DNA of 20,517 nucleotides from Candidatus Bipolaricaulota bacterium. GTDB lineage: Bacteria; Bipolaricaulota; Bipolaricaulia; RBG-16-55-9. Within the stretch, counting starts at the first letter, position 1, and the number at the start of each line of letters is the position of its first letter. Below are positions 1-7,513 of this stretch, one piece after another. Below the pieces are notes generated by a model. That model did no database searches. It worked only from the letters and a program-made list of their open reading frames with translations, and had not been told where the DNA came from. A program made the position numbers and the translations under genes. The stretch spans positions 1 through 20,517 of the forward strand of contig WFPR01000217.1 in assembly GCA_015487455.1 (NCBI GenBank), given 5' to 3'.

Positions 1-2933
1 ACGGGGACGGCGACGGCTGGGTCGAGTTCGCGCCGGGGCGCGAGGGCCTGACGTTCACCGCCCAGGCGGGCCAGCCCGTCGCCGTGTATCTCACTTGGCG
101 CGACTGGCCCCGCTCCGCCCAGGACTACGACCTCTACGTCGTGGACCGCTTCGGCGCGATCGTCGCCGCCTCGGAGCGCCTCCAGAACGGCGCCCAGCCC
201 CCCACGGAGAGCCTCTTCTTCACGGCCCCCACCACGGGGCCGTACGAGATCCGGGTGCGGGCTGCGAACGTCTCCTCGCCCAAGCCGCTGGCCCTCTTCA
301 ACTTGCATCAGGACCTCTCGCCGTTCGTGTCGCAGGGGAGCATCGTGACGCCCGCGGACTGCTCGTGCGCCCTGGCCGTAGGGGCCGTCCGCTGGTCGAA
401 CTGGACCACGGGGCCGATCGAGCCGTTCAGCTCCCGGGGGCCGACGACCGACGGGCGGCTCAAGCCCGACCTGGTCGGCCCCAGCTCCGTGACCGTCTCG
501 ACGCCCGAGTGGACCCCCTTCGAGGGCACGAGCGCCGCGGCCCCGCACGTCGCGGGGGCGGCCGCCCTCCTGCTGGAGCAGAACCCCGGGCTGGGCGCCT
601 CCGGGCTGGAGGCGAAGCTCAAGGGCGACGCGATCCCGATGGGCGCGGCCACCGCCTTCGGGGCCGGGCGGCTCAACCTGACGGCCCAGCTCGCCCAAAG
701 GAAGCCCGACCTGGTGATCGTCAACCCGACGGTCACGCCCGCCGCCCCCCGCGTCGGGGACGTCGTCACCGTCACCGCCCAAGTCCGCAACCAGGGCGAC
801 GCCGACGCGGGGCCCTTCGCGGTCGAGCTGCGCGACCCCCTCGGGGCGGTGCAGCAGAGCGTCTCGGGCTTGGCCGCCGGGGGGACCCTCAACGTCAGCT
901 TTCGGCGCCAGATCCACGCCTCGAGCGTGACGTTCACGCTGGCGGTCGATCCCCTCGACGCCGTGGACGAGTCGGACGAGACCAACAACACGGTGCAGCT
1001 CAGCGTCCGGGCGCAACAGGTCCCGCAGCTCCCCGATCTCGTCGTCTCGCGGATCGACGTCTCGCCCGCGCCGCCCCGAGTGGGCGACCCCGTGCGCTAC
1101 ACCGTGACCGTCGCGAACCAAGGCGCGGGCGCGGCAGGGCCGTTCGCCGTCGAGCTGCGCGACTCGTCGGGGGCGGATCGCCTGGACGTCCTGGGGCTGG
1201 CGCCCGGGGCCTCGGTCCAGCTGAGCTTCACCCGCACCCTGAGCACGAGCCCCGAGACCGTCACCGCCGTCGTCGACCCGTTCGATCAAGTGCAGGAAGC
1301 CGACGAGGGCAACAACAGCCTGCAGATCACCGTGACGGCCCAACAGCGCCCGCCGCTCGACGTCGACATCCGGACGGATCGCGCCCAGTACACCATCGGC
1401 GACCCGATCGCCGTCACGATCACGACGACCACGGGCGGCTATCTCTACGTCTACGACGTGGACGCCCAGGGGCTCGTCACCCTGCTCTACCCGACGGGCG
1501 GGGAGGGTGCTGGGAGCTTCCTGCCCGCGGGGACGTACAGCCTGGCCGACCTCATGGGCGTGGCGGGGCTGATCGTGGACGGCCCGGCGGGGACGGAGCA
1601 CGTGCACGCCGTGCTCGTCGAGCAGCCCGTGAGCTTGGGGCTGCACGGCCTTCAGAGCCCGGCCTTCACGGACCCGAACGCCTTCCGCTCGACGATCGCC
1701 CAGCGGATTCAGCTCAGCAACCCGTCGCTGCGCTGGGCCTGGGACGCGGCCAGCTTCCAAGTCGTCGCGGCCCAGCCCGCGAATCAGCCGCCCGTGGCCC
1801 GCTTCACCTACAGCCCGACGGACCCCGTTGTGAATCAAGTCGTCGTCTTCGACGGCACGAGCTCGTACGACCCCGACGGCTCGATCGTGGACTATCGCTG
1901 GGTCTTCGAGGGCGCGACCCGGACGGAGCTGCGCGGCGCGCGGGTGAGCGTCCGCTTCGCTTCAGCCCGGACGTACCGCGTCACCCTCATCGTGACGGAC
2001 GATCGGGGCGCGACGGGCTCCGCAACCCAGCTCGTCACCGTGCGGGCGCCGCAGCCCCAGCCGCCGCCCAACCGGCCGCCCGTGGCCCGCTTCACGATCA
2101 GCCCATCGAACCCGAGCGTCAATCAAATCGTCACGTTCGACGGCACGGGCTCGTACGACCCCGACGGCTCGATCGTCGCGTACGAGTGGGACCTCAACGG
2201 CGACGGGCGGATCGACATCACGGGGCCGCGGGTGACGGCCCGCTACACCCGCGCCGGGACGTACACCGTGACGCTCACCGTGACGGACGACCGCGGCGCC
2301 AAGGGCTCCGCGTCGAGGACGCTCACCGTGGGGCAGGCGCCGCCTCCGCCGCCTCCACCCCCGCCGGAGGGGCCGTCCGAGGGCGCGGGGGCGGGCGGCC
2401 TGGCCGCGATCCCGCGGGATCAGCTGGGCTTCTTCGTCCTGGGCGAGAAGGATGACGAGCTGACCGTCGTCATGCAGGGGGGCCCCAGCTGGACCGGCAG
2501 CCACCGCTACCGCATCACCGTGCTCGGCGAGGAGGGGCAGGCCGTCTTCCGCGGACGGCCCGCCTTTGAGACGGAGGGTCGGGCCTCCGCTGGCGTCTTG
2601 AGAGCGACGTCGTCTCAAGTGACGGTGCAGGGCGCCCTCGGGGCGGACGGGCGGGTGATCTACCGCATCCCCGTGCGGCGGGGCATCCAAGTCCTGCTCT
2701 TCCTCCCCGAGCTGGACCTCGACGGCGACGCCAGATACGAACGCTGGCCGGACTTCCCCGTCTTCGTCGTCGTCGAGGGGACGCTCTACAAGCTTACCCT
2801 GCCGACGGGGAACGGGGCGTTCTACTTGCAAGCCGAGCGGGGCGGCCTGCTGCCGTTCCAGCGCGACCGGCTGATCGCGTGCAACCAGCCGATCAGCGGG
2901 CGGCGGACGTGCCAGGCGCCCTGGGCGCCGTAA
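1..2933 (+). CDS. Secreted subtilisin-like (S8) serine protease with CARDB, DUF4384-like and PKD modules; 5' end missing
   Basis: The reading frame is open to the left edge, so the GTG at 84 is internal and the true start lies outside the window. The active-site serine sits in the S8 signature GTSAAAPHVAG (Ser codon 531-533). It is preceded by the typical FSSRGPT..GRLKPDLVGP strand. The catalytic Asp and His would lie upstream. Nucleotides 3 to about 330 encode a beta-rich segment resembling pre-peptidase C-terminal (PPC) domains, apparently inserted in the catalytic domain before the Ser block. Next come two CARDB-type Ig-like repeats (about 702-1010 and 1030-1340), a DUF4384-like domain (about 1356-1640), two PKD domains with YDPDGSIV cores (about 1785-2045 and 2076-2330), a proline-rich linker (about 2338-2372) and an unrecognised C-terminal domain. 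By family it should be an exported protease degrading extracellular protein. The export signal is not visible here. Confidence 0.93.
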   Translation, partial: GDGDGWVEFAPGREGLTFTAQAGQPVAVYLTWRDWPRSAQDYDLYVVDRFGAIVAASERLQNGAQPPTESLFFTAPTTGPYEIRVRAANVSSPKPLALFNLHQDLSPFVSQGSIVTPADCSCALAVGAVRWSNWTTGPIEPFSSRGPTTDGRLKPDLVGPSSVTVSTPEWTPFEGTSAAAPHVAGAAALLLEQNPGLGASGLEAKLKGDAIPMGAATAFGAGRLNLTAQLAQRKPDLVIVNPTVTPAAPRVGDVVTVTAQVRNQGDADAGPFAVELRDPLGAVQQSVSGLAAGGTLNVSFRRQIHASSVTFTLAVDPLDAVDESDETNNTVQLSVRAQQVPQLPDLVVSRIDVSPAPPRVGDPVRYTVTVANQGAGAAGPFAVELRDSSGADRLDVLGLAPGASVQLSFTRTLSTSPETVTAVVDPFDQVQEADEGNNSLQITVTAQQRPPLDVDIRTDRAQYTIGDPIAVTITTTTGGYLYVYDVDAQGLVTLLYPTGGEGAGSFLPAGTYSLADLMGVAGLIVDGPAGTEHVHAVLVEQPVSLGLHGLQSPAFTDPNAFRSTIAQRIQLSNPSLRWAWDAASFQVVAAQPANQPPVARFTYSPTDPVVNQVVVFDGTSSYDPDGSIVDYRWVFEGATRTELRGARVSVRFASARTYRVTLIVTDDRGATGSATQLVTVRAPQPQPPPNRPPVARFTISPSNPSVNQIVTFDGTGSYDPDGSIVAYEWDLNGDGRIDITGPRVTARYTRAGTYTVTLTVTDDRGAKGSASRTLTVGQAPPPPPPPPPEGPSEGAGAGGLAAIPRDQLGFFVLGEKDDELTVVMQGGPSWTGSHRYRITVLGEEGQAVFRGRPAFETEGRASAGVLRATSSQVTVQGALGADGRVIYRIPVRRGIQVLLFLPELDLDGDARYERWPDFPVFVVVEGTLYKLTLPTGNGAFYLQAERGGLLPFQRDRLIACNQPISGRRTCQAPWAP

Positions 2934-2942
2934 AGCGAAGGA

Positions 2943-2990
2943 CCCGCCGGGGGGAGGCCGGGCGTCTGCACCCCACCTCCCTCCGGCGGG
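2943..2990. terminator. Convergent, probably bidirectional hairpin terminator
   Basis: The arm CCCGCCGGGGGGAGG (2943-2957) pairs with CCTCCCTCCGGCGGG (2976-2990). This gives 15 bp with a single G-U pair and an 18-nt loop. It lies 9 nt after the protease stop and directly abuts the stop codon of the convergent small gene. No real U-tract follows on either strand, so it is not a textbook intrinsic terminator. Its position between two converging genes is the main support. Confidence 0.7.
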
Positions 2991-3185
2991 CTACTCCTTG
3001 CTCCCGCTCTCCCCCGCGTCTTTGTCGTCGGTCTCGTGATCGCCCCTCAAGCGCCCCTCCAGGCGATCGATCAGGCGGGCGAGCTTGAAGAAGAGCACCA
3101 GCGCGCCCACAGCAACAAGCAGCGCCGCGACGGCCACGAGCAGCAGGGCCAGCGCGCCGAGCGCCTCCCCGATCCCGATCGTCAT
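2991..3185 (-). CDS. Small single-span membrane protein, 64 aa, unknown function
   Basis: I do not recognise a family. The product starts MTIGIGEALG and has one strongly hydrophobic segment (about residues 8-34). A basic amphipathic stretch (KLARLIDRLEGRLRGD) and an acidic, charged tail ending GESGSKE follow. It is a plausible inner-membrane protein with a short cytoplasmic tail. ATG at 3185 is the first standard start after the pgpH stop (3230). The ribosome-binding site is weak, so translation may depend on read-through from pgpH. It is last in the phoH-pgpH operon, where many bacteria carry ybeY and dgkA. The same frame is open for hundreds of codons upstream, but only as a shadow of pgpH. 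A spurious ORF is possible, but the clean TM-plus-charged-tail pattern argues for a gene. Confidence 0.55.
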   Translation of the reverse strand: MTIGIGEALGALALLLVAVAALLVAVGALVLFFKLARLIDRLEGRLRGDHETDDKDAGESGSKE

Positions 3186-3206
3186 GGGCCGTTGGGCGAA
3201 CGTCAG

Positions 3207-3233
3207 GGTCAAGGTCAAGATCAAGAAGGTCAA
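3207..3233. repeat. Degenerate hexamer repeat (GGTCAA units)
   Basis: Two GGTCAA units, one GATCAA, a 3-nt GAA interruption and a further GGTCAA run across the pgpH stop codon (3230-3232) into the gap before the small membrane gene. Similar short hexamer tracts occur at other gene ends in this window. Confidence 0.6.
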
Positions 3234-4792
3234 GAGAGGCCTCCCGAGTCGTTGTCGGCTTGGGCCTGTTGGGCCCGGTCCCGGTTCGGGGTCTGGGCCT
3301 TTTGGGGCTGTTGCTGGGCCTGCTGGATCTCCTCGGCCTTGGGGTACGACCCGGCCCGGACGTGGCGCATCGCCCGCAGGGTGCGCACGAACGCCTCCTT
3401 GACCCGCTCCAGGTCGCGGAGGGTCAGGGGGCTCTCGCGGAGCTGGCCGTCCTCCAGGCGGCTTTGGATGACCTCGCTCACGACCTCCTCCAGCCGGGCC
3501 GGGTCGTCCAGGTTGTGCGTGGCGGCCTCCACCGCGTCGGCCAGCATCACGATCGCGGTCTCCTTGGTCGTCGGCAGCTCGGAGTCGTAGCGGTAGTCGT
3601 CGATGGCGCGCGCGTCGGCCTTCCCCTCGCGCAGGGCCTTCAGATAGAAATAGCGAATCACGCTCGTCCCGTGGTGCTGCTTGATGAACCGAATGACGTC
3701 CTCGCGCAGGCCGTACTCGCGGGCCAGCTCGATCCCGTCCTTGATGTGCGAGATCAGGATCATCTTGCTCATGCTGGGCGAGATCTCGTCGTGAGGGTTG
3801 CGCCCATCTTGGTTTTCGGCGAAGTACTCGGGCCGCTTGACCTTCCCGATGTCGTGGTAGTAGCCGCCGACCTTGGCCAGCAGGGGGTCGGCCCCGACCG
3901 CGCGGGCCGCGCTCTCGGCCAAGCTGGCCACGCGGTCGCTGTGGTGGTACGTCCCCGGCGCCCGCTCCCGGAGGAGCACCAGCAGGGGGTGCGACGGGTT
4001 GAGCAGCTCCACCAGCCCGAGGGGGCTGGTCCGCTGGGTGATGTACTCGGCCAGGGGCAGCCCGCCGAAGAGGAGCAGGGCGCTCACCAGCCCGTTGAGG
4101 GCCGACCAGACGAGCCCGACGGCCTCGGCGCCGAGCCCCCCTTGGGCGAGCAGGAGCGCCCCGCCGTGGAGGAGCCCGCCGACGAGGCCGATCTGCACGC
4201 CCATTAACGGCAGGTCGCTCAGCCGCCGCAGGCGGGCGCAGCGGAGGACGGCGGCGGTCCCGCTGCCGAAGGCGACGAGGGTCGCGATGGGGTGCGGCTC
4301 GGCCCCCGACGCCAGCCCGGCCCACAGCGCAAGCAGGGCCGTCAGCGCGAAGCCCACCTCCGCGTTGACGAAGATCGTCGCCAGGCCCGCCCCCAGCGCC
4401 ACGGGGACGAGGTACGCGCCCATCGGCGCGGGGACGAGGTACGGGGCCAACAGGTCCGTGGCCCGGCCCAGCCCGGCCACGGCCCCGACGAGCACCAGCA
4501 AAAAGACGCGCAGGCGGCGGTTGGCGACGACCTCGGGCTGCCGCAGCCGCAAGTAGCCCAGCCACAGGCCCACCAGGAGCGCGACGAGGAGGGCGTTCCC
4601 CAGCAGCCGCGCCGGGGGGAGCCAAGAAACCCACACGGGCTCGGAGAGGTTCAGGCGGAACGCGGCCAGCCCAACGAGCAGCCCGACGGCCAGGGCGGCC
4701 ATCAGCCACCCCCCGGCTCCAGGGTTGTGGCGCCGCAGCGGCCCCTTAGGCTCGGGCTTGGTCCTGCGCCTGCTCCACCTTCTCGTACGCAT
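3230..4792 (-). CDS. pgpH: PgpH-type membrane HD-domain phosphohydrolase (probable c-di-AMP phosphodiesterase), 520 aa
   Basis: About seven or eight hydrophobic segments (residues 28 to 250) precede a cytoplasmic HD domain. The HD domain carries the family landmarks GTYHHSDRV (about 280-288), YYHDIGKVKRPEYF (311-324), NPHDEISPS (332-340), ISHIKDG (347-353) and KQHHGT (371-376), which include the metal-binding His/Asp residues. PgpH proteins hydrolyse c-di-AMP to pApA in Firmicutes; that activity is inferred here. At 520 aa it is clearly shorter than the roughly 710-aa Bacillus protein. The large extracellular 7TMR-HDED domain between TM1 and TM2 is missing. The Q-rich C-tail (QQAQQQPQKAQ) looks disordered. 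ATG at 4792 lies inside the end of phoH (47-nt overlap), so the two are probably cotranscribed and translationally linked. Confidence 0.92.
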   Translation of the reverse strand: MRTRRWSRRRTKPEPKGPLRRHNPGAGGWLMAALAVGLLVGLAAFRLNLSEPVWVSWLPPARLLGNALLVALLVGLWLGYLRLRQPEVVANRRLRVFLLVLVGAVAGLGRATDLLAPYLVPAPMGAYLVPVALGAGLATIFVNAEVGFALTALLALWAGLASGAEPHPIATLVAFGSGTAAVLRCARLRRLSDLPLMGVQIGLVGGLLHGGALLLAQGGLGAEAVGLVWSALNGLVSALLLFGGLPLAEYITQRTSPLGLVELLNPSHPLLVLLRERAPGTYHHSDRVASLAESAARAVGADPLLAKVGGYYHDIGKVKRPEYFAENQDGRNPHDEISPSMSKMILISHIKDGIELAREYGLREDVIRFIKQHHGTSVIRYFYLKALREGKADARAIDDYRYDSELPTTKETAIVMLADAVEAATHNLDDPARLEEVVSEVIQSRLEDGQLRESPLTLRDLERVKEAFVRTLRAMRHVRAGSYPKAEEIQQAQQQPQKAQTPNRDRAQQAQADNDSGGLS

Positions 4793-5678
4793 CGATGATC
4801 TTCTTCACCAGGGGGTGGCGCACGACGTCGCCCTTCTCCAGATAGACAAAGGCGATCTCCTCGATGCCCGCCAGGATGTGCTGGACCTCCACGAGCCCGG
4901 AGCGGCCCCGCTTGAGGTCGATCTGGGTGACGTCCCCCGTGATGACGGCCCGGGAGTTGAGCCCCAGGCGGGTCAGGAACATCTTCATCTGGCCGGAGGT
5001 CGTGTTCTGGGCCTCGTCCAGGATGATGAAGCTGTTGTTGAGCGTCCGCCCGCGCATGTAGGCCAGGGGCGCGATCTCGATGCGCCCCGTCTCGGTGTAG
5101 CGCTGGACCTCGTCGGCCGGGAGCAGGTCGTAGAGCGCGTCGTAGAGCGGGCGCAGGTAGGGGCTCACCTTGGCGTGGATGTCGCCGGGCAGGAAGCCCA
5201 GCTCCTCGCCCGCCTCGACCGCCGGGCGCGTCAGGATGATGCGCCCGACGCGCCCCTTCTTGAGGAAGTTGACGGCCATCGCTACAGCTAAATACGTCTT
5301 GCCCGTCCCCGAGGGGCCGATGGCGAAGACGATCTCGCGCTCCAGCATCGCCCGGACGTAGCGGGCCTGTCCCGCCGTCTTGGGGCGGATCGCCTCGCCC
5401 CAGTGGGTGTACTGCACCACCTCCTCGAGCACGCCCGCGACGTCCCGATCGCGCTGAATCCGCTCGGCCAGGTAGCGCACGTCGCCGGGCTCGGGGACGT
5501 GCTTCCGCGCCACGAGATCGCGCAGCTTGTCGAGGAGGCGCGCGACCCGCTCGACGTCGGGCGCCTCGCCCTCCACGATCAAACGATCGCCCTTCAGTCG
5601 AACGTCCACGGGGAAGAACTCCCGGATCACGTTGACGTTGCGGTTGAACGGCCCGAGCAGGGCCGTCGCCTCCGCCAC
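4746..5678 (-). CDS. phoH: PhoH/YbeZ-family ATPase
   Basis: This is a P-loop ATPase with Walker A GPSGTGKT (residues 121-128), the PhoH motif LTRPAVEAGEELGFLPGD (149-166), PLAYMRGRT (204-212), Walker B FIILDEAQNTT (217-227) and sensor ITGDVTQIDL (246-255). An N-terminal KH-like segment (about 15-55) is also visible. PhoH/YbeZ proteins act with YbeY in rRNA and RNA metabolism; no ybeY is visible here. GTG at 5678 is the only standard start in the open frame (310 aa). However, homologues extend further N-terminal (HxVQLKDxEEA-like), and the frame upstream encodes REIALQDVAEA. A CTG at 5735 follows AGGGGGTGG (5750-5742) and would give 329 aa, the usual family length, so the true start may be CTG. 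It is the first gene of the phoH-pgpH operon. Confidence 0.95.
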   Translation of the reverse strand: MAEATALLGPFNRNVNVIREFFPVDVRLKGDRLIVEGEAPDVERVARLLDKLRDLVARKHVPEPGDVRYLAERIQRDRDVAGVLEEVVQYTHWGEAIRPKTAGQARYVRAMLEREIVFAIGPSGTGKTYLAVAMAVNFLKKGRVGRIILTRPAVEAGEELGFLPGDIHAKVSPYLRPLYDALYDLLPADEVQRYTETGRIEIAPLAYMRGRTLNNSFIILDEAQNTTSGQMKMFLTRLGLNSRAVITGDVTQIDLKRGRSGLVEVQHILAGIEEIAFVYLEKGDVVRHPLVKKIIDAYEKVEQAQDQARA

Positions 5679-5762
5679 GTCCTGAAGGGCGATCTCCCGC
5701 TTGACCGTCGTGGCCTTCAGCTCAGCCTCGCTCAGCCTGGGCCACCCCCTGTCCGGGGGATG

Positions 5763-5791
5763 ATGGTACGGGACCGGGCCGAGCTTGTCAA
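5763..5791 (-). promoter_or_regulatory. Sigma70-type promoter for phoH-pgpH
   Basis: On the minus strand, a perfect -35 TTGACA (5791-5786), a 17-nt spacer and a -10 TACCAT (5768-5763, 4 of 6) lie 3' of the spoVR stop. Transcription would start near 5756. That leaves a leader of only about 20 nt to the CTG at 5735, or about 78 nt to the GTG at 5678. Confidence 0.6.
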
Positions 5792-5828
5792 CGGGCGATG
5801 GTGCGCTCCTTATGCGGGTTTTGCGGGC

Positions 5829-7511
5829 TCAGCCGACCCAGTCGCGGGGCAGGGTGTGGTAGTCGACGTCGTCCACCCGCAGGTCCTGCACGTCCTCGGG
5901 GGGCAGCTCCAGCTCCTCGAAGCGCTGCCCGTCGTAGCGCAACAGGACCCCGCGCTCCTCCGTCAGGGCGGTGAGCGGCCGCTCCGGGTGGCGGCGGTGG
6001 CGCGCCCGCGCGGGGTCGGGGTCCTTCACCTTCCGGCGCACGATCGTCTTCAAGTTCACGGGCCGTCCCCACATGGCATAGAGGTTGGCGAGCACGCGCT
6101 TGGCGTCCTCCCAGTGGAGCGCGATCCCGTTCCACTCGTGGATCAGCAGCAGCTCGCCCTTGTTGCCGTAGTTGCCCGTGACGACCTTGATCGTGGGCCG
6201 CCCCAAATTGGTGTGCTGCAGCAGGAGCTTCTTCTTGACGGCCTCGTAGTCGCGCGAGGTGATGTGGTACATCCCCGTCTCCGGGATGTACTCGTACGTG
6301 AAGAGCTTCAGCTTCTTTGAGATTTTCTGGAACAGCTCCTCGGTGAAGAACTCGTCGATGAACGTCAGGTCGTTGTAGGTGCGGCGGACCTCGAAGATCT
6401 TCTCGAGGCCCTGGCGGGCGCCGGTGTCCCAGTGCTTCTTCTTCTCGGGGTCCTTGCACAGCTCCCAGTCGCGCCCGAAGCGCCCCTTGTCCCAGCGCTC
6501 CTTGATGTCCTCCCAGATGAGCTTGCCCAGCGCGTAGGGGTTGAGCGCCCCGCCGCCGAGGACCTTGCTCACCATGTCCGCGTGGTCGACGAACTCGTCT
6601 TCTTCCGCGAACTCCTTCATTATAATAGATTGCCATAGGATAGCCCAGCCCTCGTTCATGACCTTCGTCTGGATCTGGGGCACGAAGTAGTACGACTCCT
6701 CGCGGACCATGGCCAGGATGTCGCGCTGCCAGTCCTCGAGGCGGCCGAAGCGCATTAAGAACTTCAGCAGGTCCTTCTGGGGCTCCTCCAGCTCGGTGGC
6801 GTCCCTCAACCTCCGGCGCTCGCGCTCCTCCCGCAGCCGTCGGCGCCGCTCCTCGACCCACTCCGGCGGGTTGATGAACCGCTCCATGTAGTCGCGCTTG
6901 ACCGGCAGCCTGCCGACGTCCTGAAGCTCGAGCTCCTCCTCGCCCCCTTCGCCCTCAACCTCGAGCCGTCTGGGGCGCTTGGGCTTCGGCCCCCAGCGGC
7001 GCTTGATGAACGGCGCGTGCGGGTCGATGTTGTATTGAACGCTCAGCGCCCGGTCGATGAAGGCCTCCACGCGCTCCACGCCGTACTTCTCCATGTACCG
7101 CTCGATCCGCTGGGCGTGCTGCTCCATGACCTTGAGCATGTCGCGGTTCGTCTTGCTGAACCAGCGGTTGTTCTTGAAGAAGTCGACGTGGGCGTAGACG
7201 TGGACCATCACGCCCTTGGTCTCCACGCGGCTGTTGCTCTGTCTCAAGTACGCAATGGCGGGGCGGGTGTTGATGACCAGCTCGTAGGTCCACCAGCCCG
7301 CGTAGGCCCCCTGCTTGCGGAAGTAGTCGTAGGCCATCCCGAAGCGCCAGTGGGGGTAGCGGGCCGGGAAGCCCTCGTAGGCCGAGATCTCGTTCAGCTT
7401 GTCGTGGTCGACGACCCCGAAGACGACCTCCCAGGGGTCGAGCCCATGCGACTCGGCCAGGCGGCGCGCCTCGCGCCGCAGCGCCTCCAGCTCCTCCACG
7501 CTCAGCGTCAC
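5829..7511 (-). CDS. spoVR: SpoVR/YcgB family protein, 560 aa
   Basis: The length and features match the SpoVR/YcgB family. An N-terminal half has DPWEVVFGVVDHDKLNEISAYEGFPARYPHWRFGM, with the YEGFP.RYPHW block near residues 45-57, then YELVINTRPAIAYL and VYAHVDFFKNNRWF. A central block reads VPQIQTKVMNEGWA, and the C-terminal part contains GRPTIKVVTGNYGNKGELLL. The molecular activity is not known. In Bacillus it affects spore cortex formation; in enteric bacteria YcgB accompanies PrkA and YeaH in the general stress response. The start is GTG 7511, only 2 nt after the yeaH stop, with a purine-rich GAAGGGGCGG upstream. A charged, low-complexity linker (about residues 185-260, EGEGGEEELE and ERRRRLREERERRR) separates the two halves. 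It is the last gene of the prkA-yeaH-spoVR operon. I see no convincing terminator before the phoH promoter. Confidence 0.95.
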   Translation of the reverse strand: MTLSVEELEALRREARRLAESHGLDPWEVVFGVVDHDKLNEISAYEGFPARYPHWRFGMAYDYFRKQGAYAGWWTYELVINTRPAIAYLRQSNSRVETKGVMVHVYAHVDFFKNNRWFSKTNRDMLKVMEQHAQRIERYMEKYGVERVEAFIDRALSVQYNIDPHAPFIKRRWGPKPKRPRRLEVEGEGGEEELELQDVGRLPVKRDYMERFINPPEWVEERRRRLREERERRRLRDATELEEPQKDLLKFLMRFGRLEDWQRDILAMVREESYYFVPQIQTKVMNEGWAILWQSIIMKEFAEEDEFVDHADMVSKVLGGGALNPYALGKLIWEDIKERWDKGRFGRDWELCKDPEKKKHWDTGARQGLEKIFEVRRTYNDLTFIDEFFTEELFQKISKKLKLFTYEYIPETGMYHITSRDYEAVKKKLLLQHTNLGRPTIKVVTGNYGNKGELLLIHEWNGIALHWEDAKRVLANLYAMWGRPVNLKTIVRRKVKDPDPARARHRRHPERPLTALTEERGVLLRYDGQRFEELELPPEDVQDLRVDDVDYHTLPRDWVG

Positions 7512-7513
7512 GG

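Noticed and set aside
2991..4709. A 572-codon minus-strand frame overlapping pgpH
   Set aside because: Its composition is Arg/Pro/Gly-rich shadow of pgpH. Only its last 64 codons, after the pgpH stop, look like a real gene.
5722..5745. A 7-codon leader ORF (GTG) ahead of phoH
   Set aside because: It overlaps the putative SD, has no SD of its own and too few codons to support a leader-peptide claim.
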